Shown: in pieces, positions 35,001-43,932 of the stretch | Layout of the letters: every line of letters begins with the position of its first letter | How positions within the stretch are numbered: the first letter of the stretch is position 1 | Assembly (NCBI GenBank): GCA_041737175.1 | Contig: JBGSSF010000025.1 | Coordinates: 1 to 64,000, forward strand | Direction: 5' to 3' | DNA: 64,000 bases | Origin: UBA5072 sp041737175 | GTDB taxonomy: Bacteria > Bacteroidota > Bacteroidia > Bacteroidales > UBA10428 | Notes under the pieces: model-generated | The model's database searches: none | What the model was told of the DNA's origin: nothing | The model's input: only the letters and a program-made list of their open reading frames with translations | Translations under genes and position numbers: made by a program

Positions 35001-36429
35001 GATCATCCGCAAAAATGCCAAAAGAATGCTTTCACTGACAACGCAGTTGCTTGATTTCAGAAAAATCCAGAATAACAAGATGGTTCTAAAAATCAAGGAA
35101 ATTGACGTTGTTGCCTTTACACGCGAAGTTTTTGAAAGTTTCATTCCCCTGGCGGAGCATAAGGGTATTCAATATACATTCTATTCCGAAGCTGTTGCAT
35201 GGATGATCTCGGCGGATCCTTCAAAACTCGATACGATCATTTACAATATCATTTCCAATGCCATAAAATTCACAGACCAGGGGAAAAATGTCTCTGTAAC
35301 AATCCGCAATACGGATGTCAACAATTTCGTGGATATCTGCGTTTCAGATGAGGGTCCCGGCATACCACAGAAAAACCTGGCCGACATTTTTACCAGATAC
35401 AACATTCTGAGCAACACAGATTTATCTGGAACAGGAATTGGGTTGTCTTTATCCTATGAACTGGCAAAGCTCCATAAGGGTGATATTCTGATATCATCGG
35501 TTGAGGGTGAAGGAAGTACATTTACCATCAGATTGTTAAAAGGAAGCAGCCATTTGATGGAGTCCTCCATGGTACTTCCCGGAGATAAAGAACGCACTGA
35601 AATTCATATCGAGCGCCGGGATGAATCGTATGAGGAAGTAATGCAGGAGGAAATTGTTGGTTCATCAGACAATCCGGGGAGCAGACAGGTATTGCTGATC
35701 GTTGAGGACAACCAGGAAATCCTTAACTATATTAGCGAGGCTTTAAAATCCTCTTACTCCTGTGTTGGGGCTAAAAACGGTGAGGAAGGACTGCACCTTG
35801 CCCGCAAAATAAATCCTGACCTTGTTATCACCGATATTATGATGCCGGGAATGAATGGAATGGAAATGACAAGGATCTTAAAGGACGATTTCACTACCTG
35901 TCACATACCGGTTATTATGCTTACTTCAAAAGTGGAGATGAGTGATCAGATTGCCGGCATCGAAACCGGGGCCGAGGCCTATATCATCAAACCGTTCAAT
36001 ATGGATTACCTGAAAGCTGTGGCAGGCAATCTTTTAAATCAGAGAATTAAGGTTATTGCTCGTTATACAAGTAAAAAGGAACCGTCTGTTGAACCTGTCA
36101 AGATGGCTTCGAGAGACGAAGAATTCCTAAGAAAATTGGTAACCTGTATTGAGGAAAATTACGAAAGGGATTTCTCCATCGATGAGATTGCAGCGTTTTG
36201 TTGTGTTGGTAGGACAGTGTTTTATAATAAAGTAAAAGGTTTGACAGGAGTGGGTCCTCTTGAATTCGTGAGAAAGATCAAATTGAAGATAGCAGCCCGG
36301 TTACTGGAGAATGGGTATAATGTATCAGAAGCGGCCTATAAAACAGGATTCTCGGATGTGAAATACTTCAGCAGGCAGTTTAAAAGCCTGTTTGGTATTT
36401 CACCCAGCAAACAAAAGACGGTTACTTAA
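32038..36429 (+). CDS. Hybrid two-component sensor/regulator of the pectin locus (HTCS)
   Basis: A 1463-residue one-protein phosphorelay. After a signal peptide (MRQLFYALSLVWLLFLPARMNGQ) comes a double beta-propeller of Reg_prop repeats (blades ending in F/LWIGT-type motifs, to about 770), a Y_Y_Y domain, a membrane helix at about 908-928, HisKA with His957 in TNISHEIRTPL, and HATPase_c (about 1055-1170). A receiver with Asp1266 in VITDIMMPG and a C-terminal AraC-type HTH complete the protein. Such proteins sense an oligosaccharide in the periplasm and activate the adjacent polysaccharide locus. The start at 32038 is chosen for the signal peptide; an in-frame ATG at 31939 exists. A weak CCCGG/CCGGG hairpin at 36434-36452 follows. 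Confidence 0.95.
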   Translation: MRQLFYALSLVWLLFLPARMNGQYIFRFEHIGTEEGLSQNTGSSILFDSKGFMWIGTWNGLNRYDGYAFKIYKGQSENSKIFTNNRVTDLWEDKKGFIWVETYDGYYHFFNPVNETFSTIPQYAEYVANSEITCFLQYTDDIVILGSSGAGIFILQCDEGKGTYSVSQYIDRGNFALSNNSVRFIYADKSRSLWIGTKRGINYLSYKDIERKRYSFQHQFVNSAFTAVCDGGKDIWFGTEEDGIIVFDRTTAKYRFINRQTAPEIPSERIAMLYKTKTGKIITGFTGNGVMVSNIFGKNWISVPFHGTTLAGVYEDRYFQLWLTAVEFGVSRLDINTLNSKYYVLTPEVIKHLTDLERPQFYEDNNNNLWIGLHGGGLALYQRKSDSFQFFRNDPKNPNSISSNIVHSIAEDNSGQLWLGTGQFLGGLEKVILENSAFTHQLVEKEREDMLDNVVRAIMEDKNQNLWVATKAGRVHLYNSSLEKIAIFDSLPGIGKESVRNNTYSLLNDHKGYLWIGSKGDGLSVSTQSILDKQTSYSKLRFKRFKFSPDDSTTLGNNNINSICQDSSSNIWIGTYGNGLSLIPNPYGKDVKFIRINEENSNLSSNLVRYLLVDRQGNLWIATAFGLNFLDKADIERKNYQFTTYFRNPSDKNSLSYNDVVHLFEDSRGRIWLGTFGGGADLLEIRNGQKVTFRHFTSENGLSNDVIFGILQDNEGYMWFSTENGLIKLNPENSDIGIYNTYNGLNFNNFSENTCFKRKDGSLCFGGYMGFEVVYPENLIPERVKPRVELTDFLLFNKEVPVNQSGSPLEKNISFTDKITLRYNQSSFSIDYSALDFLDPGKINYSYKLDNFENDWNNVGNQHKATYTNLSPGRYIFRVRSLKSNEIEGSDERTLNIRILSPWWKTIPMYLIYLLLVSGIAISVYKTATRLSRYRNELLVEKKVNEMKLQFFTNISHEIRTPLTLIIGPIEDMLAANGISTRNRTQMEIIRKNAKRMLSLTTQLLDFRKIQNNKMVLKIKEIDVVAFTREVFESFIPLAEHKGIQYTFYSEAVAWMISADPSKLDTIIYNIISNAIKFTDQGKNVSVTIRNTDVNNFVDICVSDEGPGIPQKNLADIFTRYNILSNTDLSGTGIGLSLSYELAKLHKGDILISSVEGEGSTFTIRLLKGSSHLMESSMVLPGDKERTEIHIERRDESYEEVMQEEIVGSSDNPGSRQVLLIVEDNQEILNYISEALKSSYSCVGAKNGEEGLHLARKINPDLVITDIMMPGMNGMEMTRILKDDFTTCHIPVIMLTSKVEMSDQIAGIETGAEAYIIKPFNMDYLKAVAGNLLNQRIKVIARYTSKKEPSVEPVKMASRDEEFLRKLVTCIEENYERDFSIDEIAAFCCVGRTVFYNKVKGLTGVGPLEFVRKIKLKIAARLLENGYNVSEAAYKTGFSDVKYFSRQFKSLFGISPSKQKTVT

Positions 36430-36471
36430 TAGGCCCGGCTTTTGAAACCGGGAAATGCGCAATCTAATTTT

Positions 36472-37113
36472 TTATTGAAAATCAAGAATTTCTCCAACGA
36501 TCTTTTTTCCGTGAAATTCTTTGGCAGGGATTAATTTCCTGAGATCGCCGAGGTTGGCCCGCGTCACTTTTCCGGCGACCAATACGGTGAGTCTTTCTCC
36601 TGCAAGAGCAATCATCCTGTTCAGCGCGGCCGAACCTTCCAACGCTGTCGAAGCCCCACCTGAAGTCAGCACCCTTTGCGCCAGACCAGATTCGCAAAGA
36701 CGCAGAAGCTCTTTTTCAATGTCGGCAGTTGCATCTATTGCCTTGTGAAAGGTAACCTGCATATGACCTGCCTGTTTTACCAATTTTTGCAGGTTTGGCA
36801 TATCAATCTCATCCCTGTCGTTCAGCGTTCCGATTGCTATGCCATCTGCACCTGCTGTCAGACAGGTCCTGATATCGTCCGCCATGATTTCCATCTCGTA
36901 CCTGTTGTAGATAAAATTGCCTCCACGCGGACGTATCATCACGATCACGGGAATTTTCAGGTGTTTTTTGCAGGCGAGGATAGTACCCAGTGAGGGTGTT
37001 GTACCCCCGACAACCAGGTTCTCACAAAGCTCAATGCGGTCAGCACCAAGCTCCTGTGCCCGCAATGCCTGGGTAAAACCTTCTACACATGCTTCTTTTA
37101 TCAGTCTTTCCAT
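36472..37113 (-). CDS. cutC: CutC-family protein
   Basis: A TIM-barrel protein of 213 residues matching CutC throughout: EACVEGFTQALRAQELGADRIELCENL near the N-terminus, MIRPRGGNFIYN, the DGIAIGTL strand, VTFHKAIDA and LTSGGASTALEG. The family is named for copper tolerance in E. coli, but its molecular activity is not established and some studies question a direct copper role. It is slightly shorter than the E. coli protein. It follows folC by 12 bp on the same strand. Confidence 0.92.
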   Translation of the reverse strand: MERLIKEACVEGFTQALRAQELGADRIELCENLVVGGTTPSLGTILACKKHLKIPVIVMIRPRGGNFIYNRYEMEIMADDIRTCLTAGADGIAIGTLNDRDEIDMPNLQKLVKQAGHMQVTFHKAIDATADIEKELLRLCESGLAQRVLTSGGASTALEGSAALNRMIALAGERLTVLVAGKVTRANLGDLRKLIPAKEFHGKKIVGEILDFQ

Positions 37114-37125
37114 TTTTTCACCGTT

Positions 37126-38430
37126 TCACTGTTCCACATCACCAAGAAAATCCGCCACCAGGAAATTACTCCCTGTTATAACAATCAGGTCATCATTTTC
37201 AGCATTCCTTTCAACAGCGTCAAACGCTTCTCCGATGCTGCCATACGATTGTCCCCGCAGTCCGTATTGTAGTGCCGCTTGTGTAAGTTCATTTTCATTC
37301 ATGGTGCGCGGTACCGTAAGTCTGGTGAAATAATAAACTGCTTTGAGCGGCATATACTTCAGAATCTCGTGAATATCCTTATCGTTGACAAATCCCAATA
37401 AAAGATGCAGGCTTTTATAGGGTGTTTCCGATACCTGCTGCAATACCTGTTTAATGCCATCGGCATTATGCGCAGTATCACAAACCACAGTCGGATTTCG
37501 GTGGACAATCTGCCATCTACCGGATAATCCGGTATTGGTAATTACTTTTCGTATACCAGTGTAAACATGCTTTTCAGTGACTTTGATACCTGCCTGTTGA
37601 ATCTGTTCGAGGGAGGCGAGAACCGTGACTGTGTTTTTCCGCTGGTAATGTCCAAGCAAGCCACATTTAAGATTCGGAAAATGTATTTCTCCGTATTTTT
37701 TAACATTAAATACCTGGAATCCGTCAACCGAAACCAGGCTGTATTCGATCCTGTAAACTTCATCAGCAACATGCAGCGAAGCCTTCATTGAATCGGCAAC
37801 CTGTTGGAATACCGGCAGGGTTTGCGGCTGTGTTTCACCGACAACAACCGGGGTTTTGGATTTAATTATGCCGGCTTTTTCAAAAGCTATTTTTTCGATG
37901 GTATCCCCAAGTATTTCAACATGATCTTTGCCAATATTGGTGATAACCGACAACACCGGAGAAATAATATTGGTAGCATCGAGCCGTCCACCAAGTCCGA
38001 CCTCAATGACCGCTATGTCAACTTTATTCCTGACAAACCATGTAAAGGCCATAAAAACCGAGATCTCAAAAAAGGAAGGGTTAAAAGTCCCGAAATAGGA
38101 TTTATGTGTGTGGATAAATTCCATCACGAAATTCTTGCTGATCTGCCTGCCGTTTACTTTGATACGTTCCCTGAAGTCGAGCAGGTGCGGGGAGGTGTAT
38201 AAACCTGTTTTATACCCTGCCTCCTGGAGAACCGAAGCCAGCATATGGGAGACAGATCCTTTACCATTGGTGCCTGCAACATGAATTGTGGTAAAGGCTT
38301 TGTGCGGATGGTTGAAATATTCATCCAGTTTGAGTGTATTGTCAAGTCCGGTGCGGTATGCAAGCTTTCCAATGCGCTGGTACATCGGAAGCTGTTCCAT
38401 CATATAGGCCAATGTTCGGGAATAATTCAT
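37126..38430 (-). CDS. folC: Bifunctional dihydrofolate/folylpolyglutamate synthase
   Basis: A Mur-ligase-type ATP-dependent enzyme that adds glutamate to dihydropteroate and to folates. The P-loop HVAGTNGKGSVSHM, the LYTSPHLLDFRERI loop, EVGLGGRLDATN and the C-terminal DTAHNADGI motif are all present in 434 residues, a normal length. The ATG at 38430 starts MNYSRTLAYMM, typical of the Bacteroidota protein; the longer frame to 38469 adds an unlikely Cys-rich lead. It lies between the nitroreductase and cutC genes in one leftward set. Confidence 0.95.
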   Translation of the reverse strand: MNYSRTLAYMMEQLPMYQRIGKLAYRTGLDNTLKLDEYFNHPHKAFTTIHVAGTNGKGSVSHMLASVLQEAGYKTGLYTSPHLLDFRERIKVNGRQISKNFVMEFIHTHKSYFGTFNPSFFEISVFMAFTWFVRNKVDIAVIEVGLGGRLDATNIISPVLSVITNIGKDHVEILGDTIEKIAFEKAGIIKSKTPVVVGETQPQTLPVFQQVADSMKASLHVADEVYRIEYSLVSVDGFQVFNVKKYGEIHFPNLKCGLLGHYQRKNTVTVLASLEQIQQAGIKVTEKHVYTGIRKVITNTGLSGRWQIVHRNPTVVCDTAHNADGIKQVLQQVSETPYKSLHLLLGFVNDKDIHEILKYMPLKAVYYFTRLTVPRTMNENELTQAALQYGLRGQSYGSIGEAFDAVERNAENDDLIVITGSNFLVADFLGDVEQ

Positions 38431-38469
38431 ATCAGGGCACTTTTTCTGAGATTGACAGGAGAGGGCCAA

Positions 38470-38979
38470 TTACCATTTCTCCGAATGTATTTTACTTTTA
38501 TCGAATCGTTCGGGCATTGCTTTGCGCTCTGCAGGGTGGCCGAGTGATATGAGGGAAAATCCCCGGATATGACCGGGAAGGTTGAAGATTTTGTGAACGG
38601 CTTCCATCCGCTGCTGGCGGGGGTAAATGCCAGCCCAGACTGCTCCCAGACCTAAACCATGCGCTGCAAGCAGGATGTTTTGTGTGGCAGCAGCGCAATC
38701 CACCGGGCCATAACCGGTATCATGCTGCCTGCTCTCATCCCAGCATACCAGGATTGCTGCATTTGCTCTTAATAACATGGATGCATTGGGGTGTATATCA
38801 ACAATTTGTCTCATGGTTTCCCGGCTGCGGAAAACAATAAACTCCCAGGGCTGTTTATTCACTGCGGAGGGTGCATACATGCCGGCTTTGAGAAGTATTT
38901 CAAGGGTATCATCACTTATAAGTTCAGAAGTGTACTGTCTTATACTCCTTCTGTTGAAAATTGCATCAAGTACTTCCAT
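38470..38979 (-). CDS. Nitroreductase-family flavoprotein
   Basis: A 169-residue FMN-binding protein. IFNRRSIRQYT near the N-terminus and APSAVNKQPWEFIVF form the FMN phosphate and ring contacts, and the GLGAVWAGIYPR loop is typical of the short nitroreductase group. These enzymes reduce nitro compounds or quinones with NAD(P)H as a dimer; the physiological substrate is unknown. It heads the leftward set with folC and cutC. A minus-strand -7-like box TATTTTTG (39023-39030) lies 43 bp before the start. Confidence 0.9.
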   Translation of the reverse strand: MEVLDAIFNRRSIRQYTSELISDDTLEILLKAGMYAPSAVNKQPWEFIVFRSRETMRQIVDIHPNASMLLRANAAILVCWDESRQHDTGYGPVDCAAATQNILLAAHGLGLGAVWAGIYPRQQRMEAVHKIFNLPGHIRGFSLISLGHPAERKAMPERFDKSKIHSEKW

Positions 38980-39095
38980 GGCAGGTGTTGATAATTATTA
39001 ATAAACCAAGGGTGATTTTAGACAAAAATACAATAGTTTACGTCGTTTATAATAGGACTAAGTTTTTGTTTGTTGTTGTTTAATCATTTTCTCTC

Positions 39096-40427
39096 ATGGC
39101 GATAAAGAAAAAGAAAGTATTCGTACTTGACACCAATGTTCTTCTGCATGATTACAGGTGCATTTACAATTTCCAGGAAAACAACGTGATCATTCCCATA
39201 ACCGTACTGGAGGAGCTCGATAAATTTAAAAAAGGCAATGATATTATTAATTATCATGCCCGTGAATTCACACGTGAAATTGATAAACTTTCCGGGGATA
39301 AACTATTTAACGGCGGATTACCGCTGGGAAAAGGACTTGGCAAGTTAAGCATCGAATTGGGCAAGCCTTTTTCGGGCGCCATGCAGGTTTCATTTCCGGA
39401 GAATACGCCTGATCATCGGATTCTGGCCATTGCAGATCATGTTTATCGCAATAGTCCTGATAAATCTGTTGTCTTTATTAGTAAGGACATCAATCTGCGC
39501 ATGAAGGCCAAATCAATCGGTATCATGGCGCAGGATTATGAGACGGATAAGGTCAGGAACATCGACGAGATCTACAGGAGTGTCAGCACGCTTGAAGGCC
39601 TTGACGACCGGCTGATCATGAAAATGTATGAGAATCCGGAAGGGATTCCGGTCGGTGATTTTAAACTTCCTGTTAAACCAACAGCCAATCAGTATTTTAT
39701 TTTTAAGGGGAACACATCCAGTGCCCTGGCACATTATGATCCTAAATCGGGCATGATCAACCGGGTTATTAAGCAGAAAACTTACGGCATAGAGCCCAGA
39801 AATGCAGAGCAGACGTTTGCACTCGACGCCCTTTCCCGGGATGAGGTCCAGTTGGTTACCTTAACAGGGAAAGCTGGAACAGGCAAAACACTCCTGGCAT
39901 TGGCCGCGGCTTTGCAGCAAAGGCAGAAATTCACACAGATCTTTCTTGCCAGGCCGATTGTTCCGCTTGCCAATCGTGACATCGGGTTTCTTCCGGGAGA
40001 CATCAAAGAAAAGATCGGACCTTATATGCTTCCGTTGTTTGATAACCTCGATGTCATAAAAAACAAATACGCACAGACCAGTAAGGAATTCCAAAAGATC
40101 GAGGAAATGCTGACAACCGAAAAACTGATCATTACACCATTGGCATACATTAGGGGCAGAAGCCTTTCCAGGATATTTTTCATTGTTGATGAGGCACAGA
40201 ATCTGACCCCGCATGAGGTTAAAACCATCATCACCCGGGCCGGTGAAGAGACCAAGATGGTGTTTACCGGTGATATCGAACAGATTGACTCACCTTACCT
40301 TGATGAGAAATCTAACGGATTGAGTTACCTGACAGATAAAATGATCGGTCAGGATTTGTTTGCACATGTGAATCTCGTTAAAGGAGAAAGGAGCTATCTT
40401 GCTGAACTTGCAAGTCATTTATTGTAA
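39096..40427 (+). CDS. PhoH-family protein with N-terminal PIN domain
   Basis: A 443-residue fusion of a PIN ribonuclease domain (KVFVLDTNVLLHD at 6-18, later acidic residues in EELDKF and the FISKDINLRMKA region) to a PhoH ATPase. The latter has Walker A TGKAGTGKT near residue 257 and Walker B IFFIVDEAQN near 365. PIN-PhoH proteins are thought to be RNA helicase-nucleases and are often phosphate-starvation inducible. The location just upstream of sixA and ppk is consistent with a phosphate link but does not prove one. It is 83 bp from sixA. Confidence 0.93.
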   Translation: MAIKKKKVFVLDTNVLLHDYRCIYNFQENNVIIPITVLEELDKFKKGNDIINYHAREFTREIDKLSGDKLFNGGLPLGKGLGKLSIELGKPFSGAMQVSFPENTPDHRILAIADHVYRNSPDKSVVFISKDINLRMKAKSIGIMAQDYETDKVRNIDEIYRSVSTLEGLDDRLIMKMYENPEGIPVGDFKLPVKPTANQYFIFKGNTSSALAHYDPKSGMINRVIKQKTYGIEPRNAEQTFALDALSRDEVQLVTLTGKAGTGKTLLALAAALQQRQKFTQIFLARPIVPLANRDIGFLPGDIKEKIGPYMLPLFDNLDVIKNKYAQTSKEFQKIEEMLTTEKLIITPLAYIRGRSLSRIFFIVDEAQNLTPHEVKTIITRAGEETKMVFTGDIEQIDSPYLDEKSNGLSYLTDKMIGQDLFAHVNLVKGERSYLAELASHLL

Positions 40428-40479
40428 TAGTTTTTAAGCGCTTCGGGGAAAATTGGGAACAAGTATGAATAATATGAAT

Positions 40480-40487
40480 TACATTTG
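40480..40487 (+). promoter_or_regulatory. Candidate -7 box for the sixA-ppk operon
   Basis: TACATTTG matches TAnnTTTG and ends 23 bp before the sixA start codon. A TTTG at the proper distance is missing; the nearest is ATTG at 24 bases. Confidence 0.4.
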
Positions 40488-40510
40488 TGCCTGTTCCAAA
40501 AGATTTTTAT

Positions 40511-41014
40511 ATGAAGCAATTAAAAGTTTTACAAATTGTAAGGCATGCTAAATCATCCTGGGACTATAGTGATGTTACAGACATCGACAGATCACTTAAA
40601 TCAAAGGGCATTAAAAATGCCTATGAGATATCCCGGAAACTCAAATTAAAAAACCTGGTCCCGGAAAAGATCATCTCCAGTCCGGCGGACAGGGCATTAC
40701 ACACTGCAGTAATATTTGCGAGGGTTTTCGGGTATCCGCCGGGTAAACTGGTGATCAGTGAAATCTTGTATGAAACATCAACAGAAAAGGTCCTCGAACT
40801 GATCAAGGATACCGGTGATGAATACAATTCCCTCATGATTTTCGGGCACAATCCTGACGTGACGGCCCTGACAAATCATTTTATAAAAACTCCCATTGAT
40901 AATGTTCCCACATCAGGTGCGGTTACCCTGAAATTCAGCTCCACAAGCTGGAAGACCATTGATCGAAAAAACCTGGAAGGGCATACTTTTCATTTTCCCA
41001 ACAAAGAAGAATAA
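40511..41014 (+). CDS. sixA: SixA-like phosphohistidine phosphatase
   Basis: A 167-residue histidine phosphatase. The catalytic RHA signature is QIVRHAKSSW near residue 10, followed by SSPADRALHTA and the second catalytic His in IFGHNPDVT. E. coli SixA removes phosphate from the HPt domain of ArcB and from NPr; the target here is not known. The start at 40511 (MKQLKVLQIVRHAK) is preferred over a frame opening at 40487. It is the first gene of a rightward five-gene operon, 23 bp before ppk. Confidence 0.88.
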   Translation: MKQLKVLQIVRHAKSSWDYSDVTDIDRSLKSKGIKNAYEISRKLKLKNLVPEKIISSPADRALHTAVIFARVFGYPPGKLVISEILYETSTEKVLELIKDTGDEYNSLMIFGHNPDVTALTNHFIKTPIDNVPTSGAVTLKFSSTSWKTIDRKNLEGHTFHFPNKEE

Positions 41015-41037
41015 TACCTGAAACCTCACCGAAGACG

Positions 41038-43104
41038 ATGAAGCAGCCAAAACTTATACATCGGGAAATCAGCTGGCTTTCTTTCAATGAAAGGGTGTTA
41101 CAGGAGGCTCAGGACAATGGAGTGCCTTTGATAGAGCGAATTAAGTTTCTGGGCATTTTTTCCAATAATCTCGATGAATTTTTTAAGGTCAGGGTTGCCA
41201 CTATCAAGCGAATGATTGATTATCAGCAGGGATCCAAGAAGATCGAAGGGGAAAAGCCCAAGAAGCTGATGCCGATGATTCAGAAAAAGGTTCTGATGTT
41301 GCAAAACAAATTCGAATATACTTTCCGAAACATCGTTAATGAACTTGAGCAAAAAGGCATACTGATAATCAACGAACTCGAGCTTAATGCCCTCCAGGCA
41401 GAATTTGTAAAGGATTATTTCGATAAGCATATTTTTCCGGTGCTTTCCCCGATTGTTCTGAGTAATGTCGACAAGTTTCCCTACCTGAAGGATAAATCGA
41501 TATACCTTATTGTGAAACTGAGCAGCACCGAACCTGATGTAAGTACTGATTATGCCCTGATTGAAATTCCGACCAACCTTTTGCCCCGTTTTATTGTACT
41601 TCCGTCTGAAACGGACAAAAAGTTCATCATTCTGCTGGAAGATGTCATCCGGTATTCACTCGACGATGTATTTGCCCTGTTTAAGTTCGATATTTTTGAG
41701 TCGTGGATCATCAAACTCACACGGGATGCCGAACTGGATATGGATAATGATATTTCAAAAAGCTTCCTGGAGGTGATCTCCAAAGGATTAAACAGCCGCA
41801 AAACGGGTCAACCTGTACGGTTTGTCTTTGATAATGCAATTTCCAAGGACCTGCTCGATTTTATTGTAGATAAACTAAACCTTGATGAAGATAATAACCT
41901 GATACCGGGTGGGCGGATTCATAATTTCAAGGATTTTATGAGTTTCCCGAAAATCGGTGGTCCTGAACTTGTTTATAGCATTGACTTACCCTTGCCTCAT
42001 CCTCTCATTAAAAAGCATAAGAGCATCATTGGGGTCATGGCAAAAAAAGATATCATGCTTCATGTTCCTTACCAGGACTTCAACATATTCGTGAGATTGC
42101 TGCAGGAGGCATCCATTGATCCGAAAGTAACCGGGATATCCCTTACCATTTACAGGGTATCGAAGAATTCCAAAGTGGTCAATGCACTCATCAATGCAGC
42201 CAGAAATGGTAAAAAAGTATTTGTGGTTATTGAGTTGCAGGCCAGGTTTGATGAAGAAGCCAATATTTACTGGTCACGCAAGCTGGAAGAAGTAGGTGCC
42301 AAGGTAACCTTTGGTTTACCGGGTCTCAAAATACACGCCAAATTGCTGAATATTGCAAGGAAAGAAGGCAGCAAGACTGTGAATTATGCCTGCGTAAGTA
42401 CAGGTAATTTTCACGAGGGGAATGCCATGGTGTATTCGGACCTTTTCCTTTTTACGTCTGATAAAAGGATAACTTCTGAAGTGAGACGCGTTTTTGACTT
42501 CTTTGATACCCCTTATAAGAATTTCACCTATAAGAATCTTATCAAATCACCGCTTTACTTGAGGCGTAAAATGTACCTGCTGATAGACAATGAGATTAAA
42601 AATGCAAAATCCGGGAAGGAAGCCTATATCATTCTCAAATTGAATAGTCTGGTTGATAATGAAATAATTAATAAACTCTACCAGGCGAACGACGCGGGTG
42701 TCAAAATAAAACTCATCATCAGGGGTATTTGTTCGCTTAAACCGGGTGTTCCCGGATTAAGCGAGAATGTAGAGGCCATCAGTATTGTAGACAAATACCT
42801 GGAGCATTCGAGAATCCTGATTTTCTGCAATGGGGGGAATGAGTTGTATTATATTACTTCGGCTGACTGGATGACACGAAATCTTGACCGACGTGTTGAA
42901 GTTGCCTGTCCCATATTTGACAAGGATGTGCAACGCGAACTGCGTGATATGATCAGAATGCAGATGAAAGATAATGTTAAAGCAAGGATCATTAATGCCG
43001 TTCAGGATAACATGTATGTCAACGCAAATGGTGAGGAAAAAATCAGGTCGCAGGCAGAATTGTACAAGTACTACCGGAATATGGTGGTGGAGGCCGATCA
43101 TTAA
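41038..43104 (+). CDS. ppk: Polyphosphate kinase 1
   Basis: Makes inorganic polyphosphate from ATP, reversibly, as a membrane-associated cytoplasmic enzyme. The N-terminal motif REISWLSFNERVLQEA, the central head domain, and the autophosphorylated His433 in GLKIHAKLL are all clear; STGNFHEGNA follows, and the second His site is in the C-terminal domain (DKYLEHSRI). The 688 residues equal the usual PPK1 length. It is co-transcribed with sixA and is followed after 14 bp by the inositol monophosphatase gene. Confidence 0.97.
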   Translation: MKQPKLIHREISWLSFNERVLQEAQDNGVPLIERIKFLGIFSNNLDEFFKVRVATIKRMIDYQQGSKKIEGEKPKKLMPMIQKKVLMLQNKFEYTFRNIVNELEQKGILIINELELNALQAEFVKDYFDKHIFPVLSPIVLSNVDKFPYLKDKSIYLIVKLSSTEPDVSTDYALIEIPTNLLPRFIVLPSETDKKFIILLEDVIRYSLDDVFALFKFDIFESWIIKLTRDAELDMDNDISKSFLEVISKGLNSRKTGQPVRFVFDNAISKDLLDFIVDKLNLDEDNNLIPGGRIHNFKDFMSFPKIGGPELVYSIDLPLPHPLIKKHKSIIGVMAKKDIMLHVPYQDFNIFVRLLQEASIDPKVTGISLTIYRVSKNSKVVNALINAARNGKKVFVVIELQARFDEEANIYWSRKLEEVGAKVTFGLPGLKIHAKLLNIARKEGSKTVNYACVSTGNFHEGNAMVYSDLFLFTSDKRITSEVRRVFDFFDTPYKNFTYKNLIKSPLYLRRKMYLLIDNEIKNAKSGKEAYIILKLNSLVDNEIINKLYQANDAGVKIKLIIRGICSLKPGVPGLSENVEAISIVDKYLEHSRILIFCNGGNELYYITSADWMTRNLDRRVEVACPIFDKDVQRELRDMIRMQMKDNVKARIINAVQDNMYVNANGEEKIRSQAELYKYYRNMVVEADH

Positions 43105-43118
43105 AATCAACGAATAAT

Positions 43119-43913
43119 ATGGATTATCAGGCAATATGCAAGGCGACGCGGGAAATCGCTTATGAAGCAGGCAACTATATTTTTGGAAGGATAAAAAGCA
43201 TTTCCATGAATGAAGTTGAAGTCAAGGGAATGCACAACTTTGTGACTGAGGTTGATAAAACAGCGGAGGCCATGATCATTGACAGGCTGCAATTGCTGGT
43301 GAAAGATGCAGGTTTCATAGCGGAAGAAGGTACTTTACAAACCAGGGGTGAACGCTATAACTGGATCATTGATCCGCTCGACGGCACTACGAATTTCATT
43401 CACGGGGCACCTCCGGTGGCGGTTAGCATTGCTCTTACGGAAGATAATATACCGGTTGTGGGGGTTATCTATGAAATCTGGCTGAAAGAATCTTTTTATG
43501 CATGGAAAGGAAGTGCATCCTATCTTAATGATTCTGAAATAAGGGTATCCGAGATAACAGAAGTGAAAGATGCACTGATAGCCACCGGATTTCCTTATTA
43601 CAATATCGATCGTTATGAAGGGTTCATGAATACCATTAATCATTTTTTTCTCCATACACATGGGGTCAGACGTATGGGATCTGCAGCAACGGATCTTGCG
43701 TATGTGGCATGCGGGCGTTATGATGGTTTTTACGAGTATAACCTTAGCCCCTGGGATGTTGCTGCCGGTGCGCTCATAATATCTCAGGCAGGTGGTAAGG
43801 TGACTGATTTCAGCGGTGGGGGTAACTATTTATTCGGACGTGAAATTGTTGCCGCCAATGATCGCATTCATCAAGCGTTTGTAAATGATGTGGCCCGTTT
43901 TATGAAGCCTTAA
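43119..43913 (+). CDS. Inositol-1-monophosphatase family protein
   Basis: A 264-residue Mg-dependent phosphatase of the SuhB/IMPase family. Metal residues lie in FIAEEG, in WIIDPLDGTTNFIHG (the family signature) and in LSPWDVAAGALIISQAGG. Substrates in bacteria include inositol 1-phosphate, glycerol 2-phosphate and sometimes fructose 1,6-bisphosphate. It lies between ppk and a lipid acyltransferase gene with short gaps, so it belongs to the same operon. Confidence 0.93.
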   Translation: MDYQAICKATREIAYEAGNYIFGRIKSISMNEVEVKGMHNFVTEVDKTAEAMIIDRLQLLVKDAGFIAEEGTLQTRGERYNWIIDPLDGTTNFIHGAPPVAVSIALTEDNIPVVGVIYEIWLKESFYAWKGSASYLNDSEIRVSEITEVKDALIATGFPYYNIDRYEGFMNTINHFFLHTHGVRRMGSAATDLAYVACGRYDGFYEYNLSPWDVAAGALIISQAGGKVTDFSGGGNYLFGREIVAANDRIHQAFVNDVARFMKP

Positions 43914-43932
43914 CCAATCCCGGCCTGTTAAA

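Noticed and set aside
32038..36429. Possibility that the hybrid sensor is two adjacent genes (kinase and AraC regulator)
   Set aside because: The frame is continuous from the propeller to the AraC domain with no internal stop, and the domain order is the normal one for this class.
36434..36452. CCCGG/CCGGG hairpin between the hybrid sensor and cutC considered as a terminator
   Set aside because: The stem is only 5 bp and lacks a U-run on either strand, so it was left out of the feature list.
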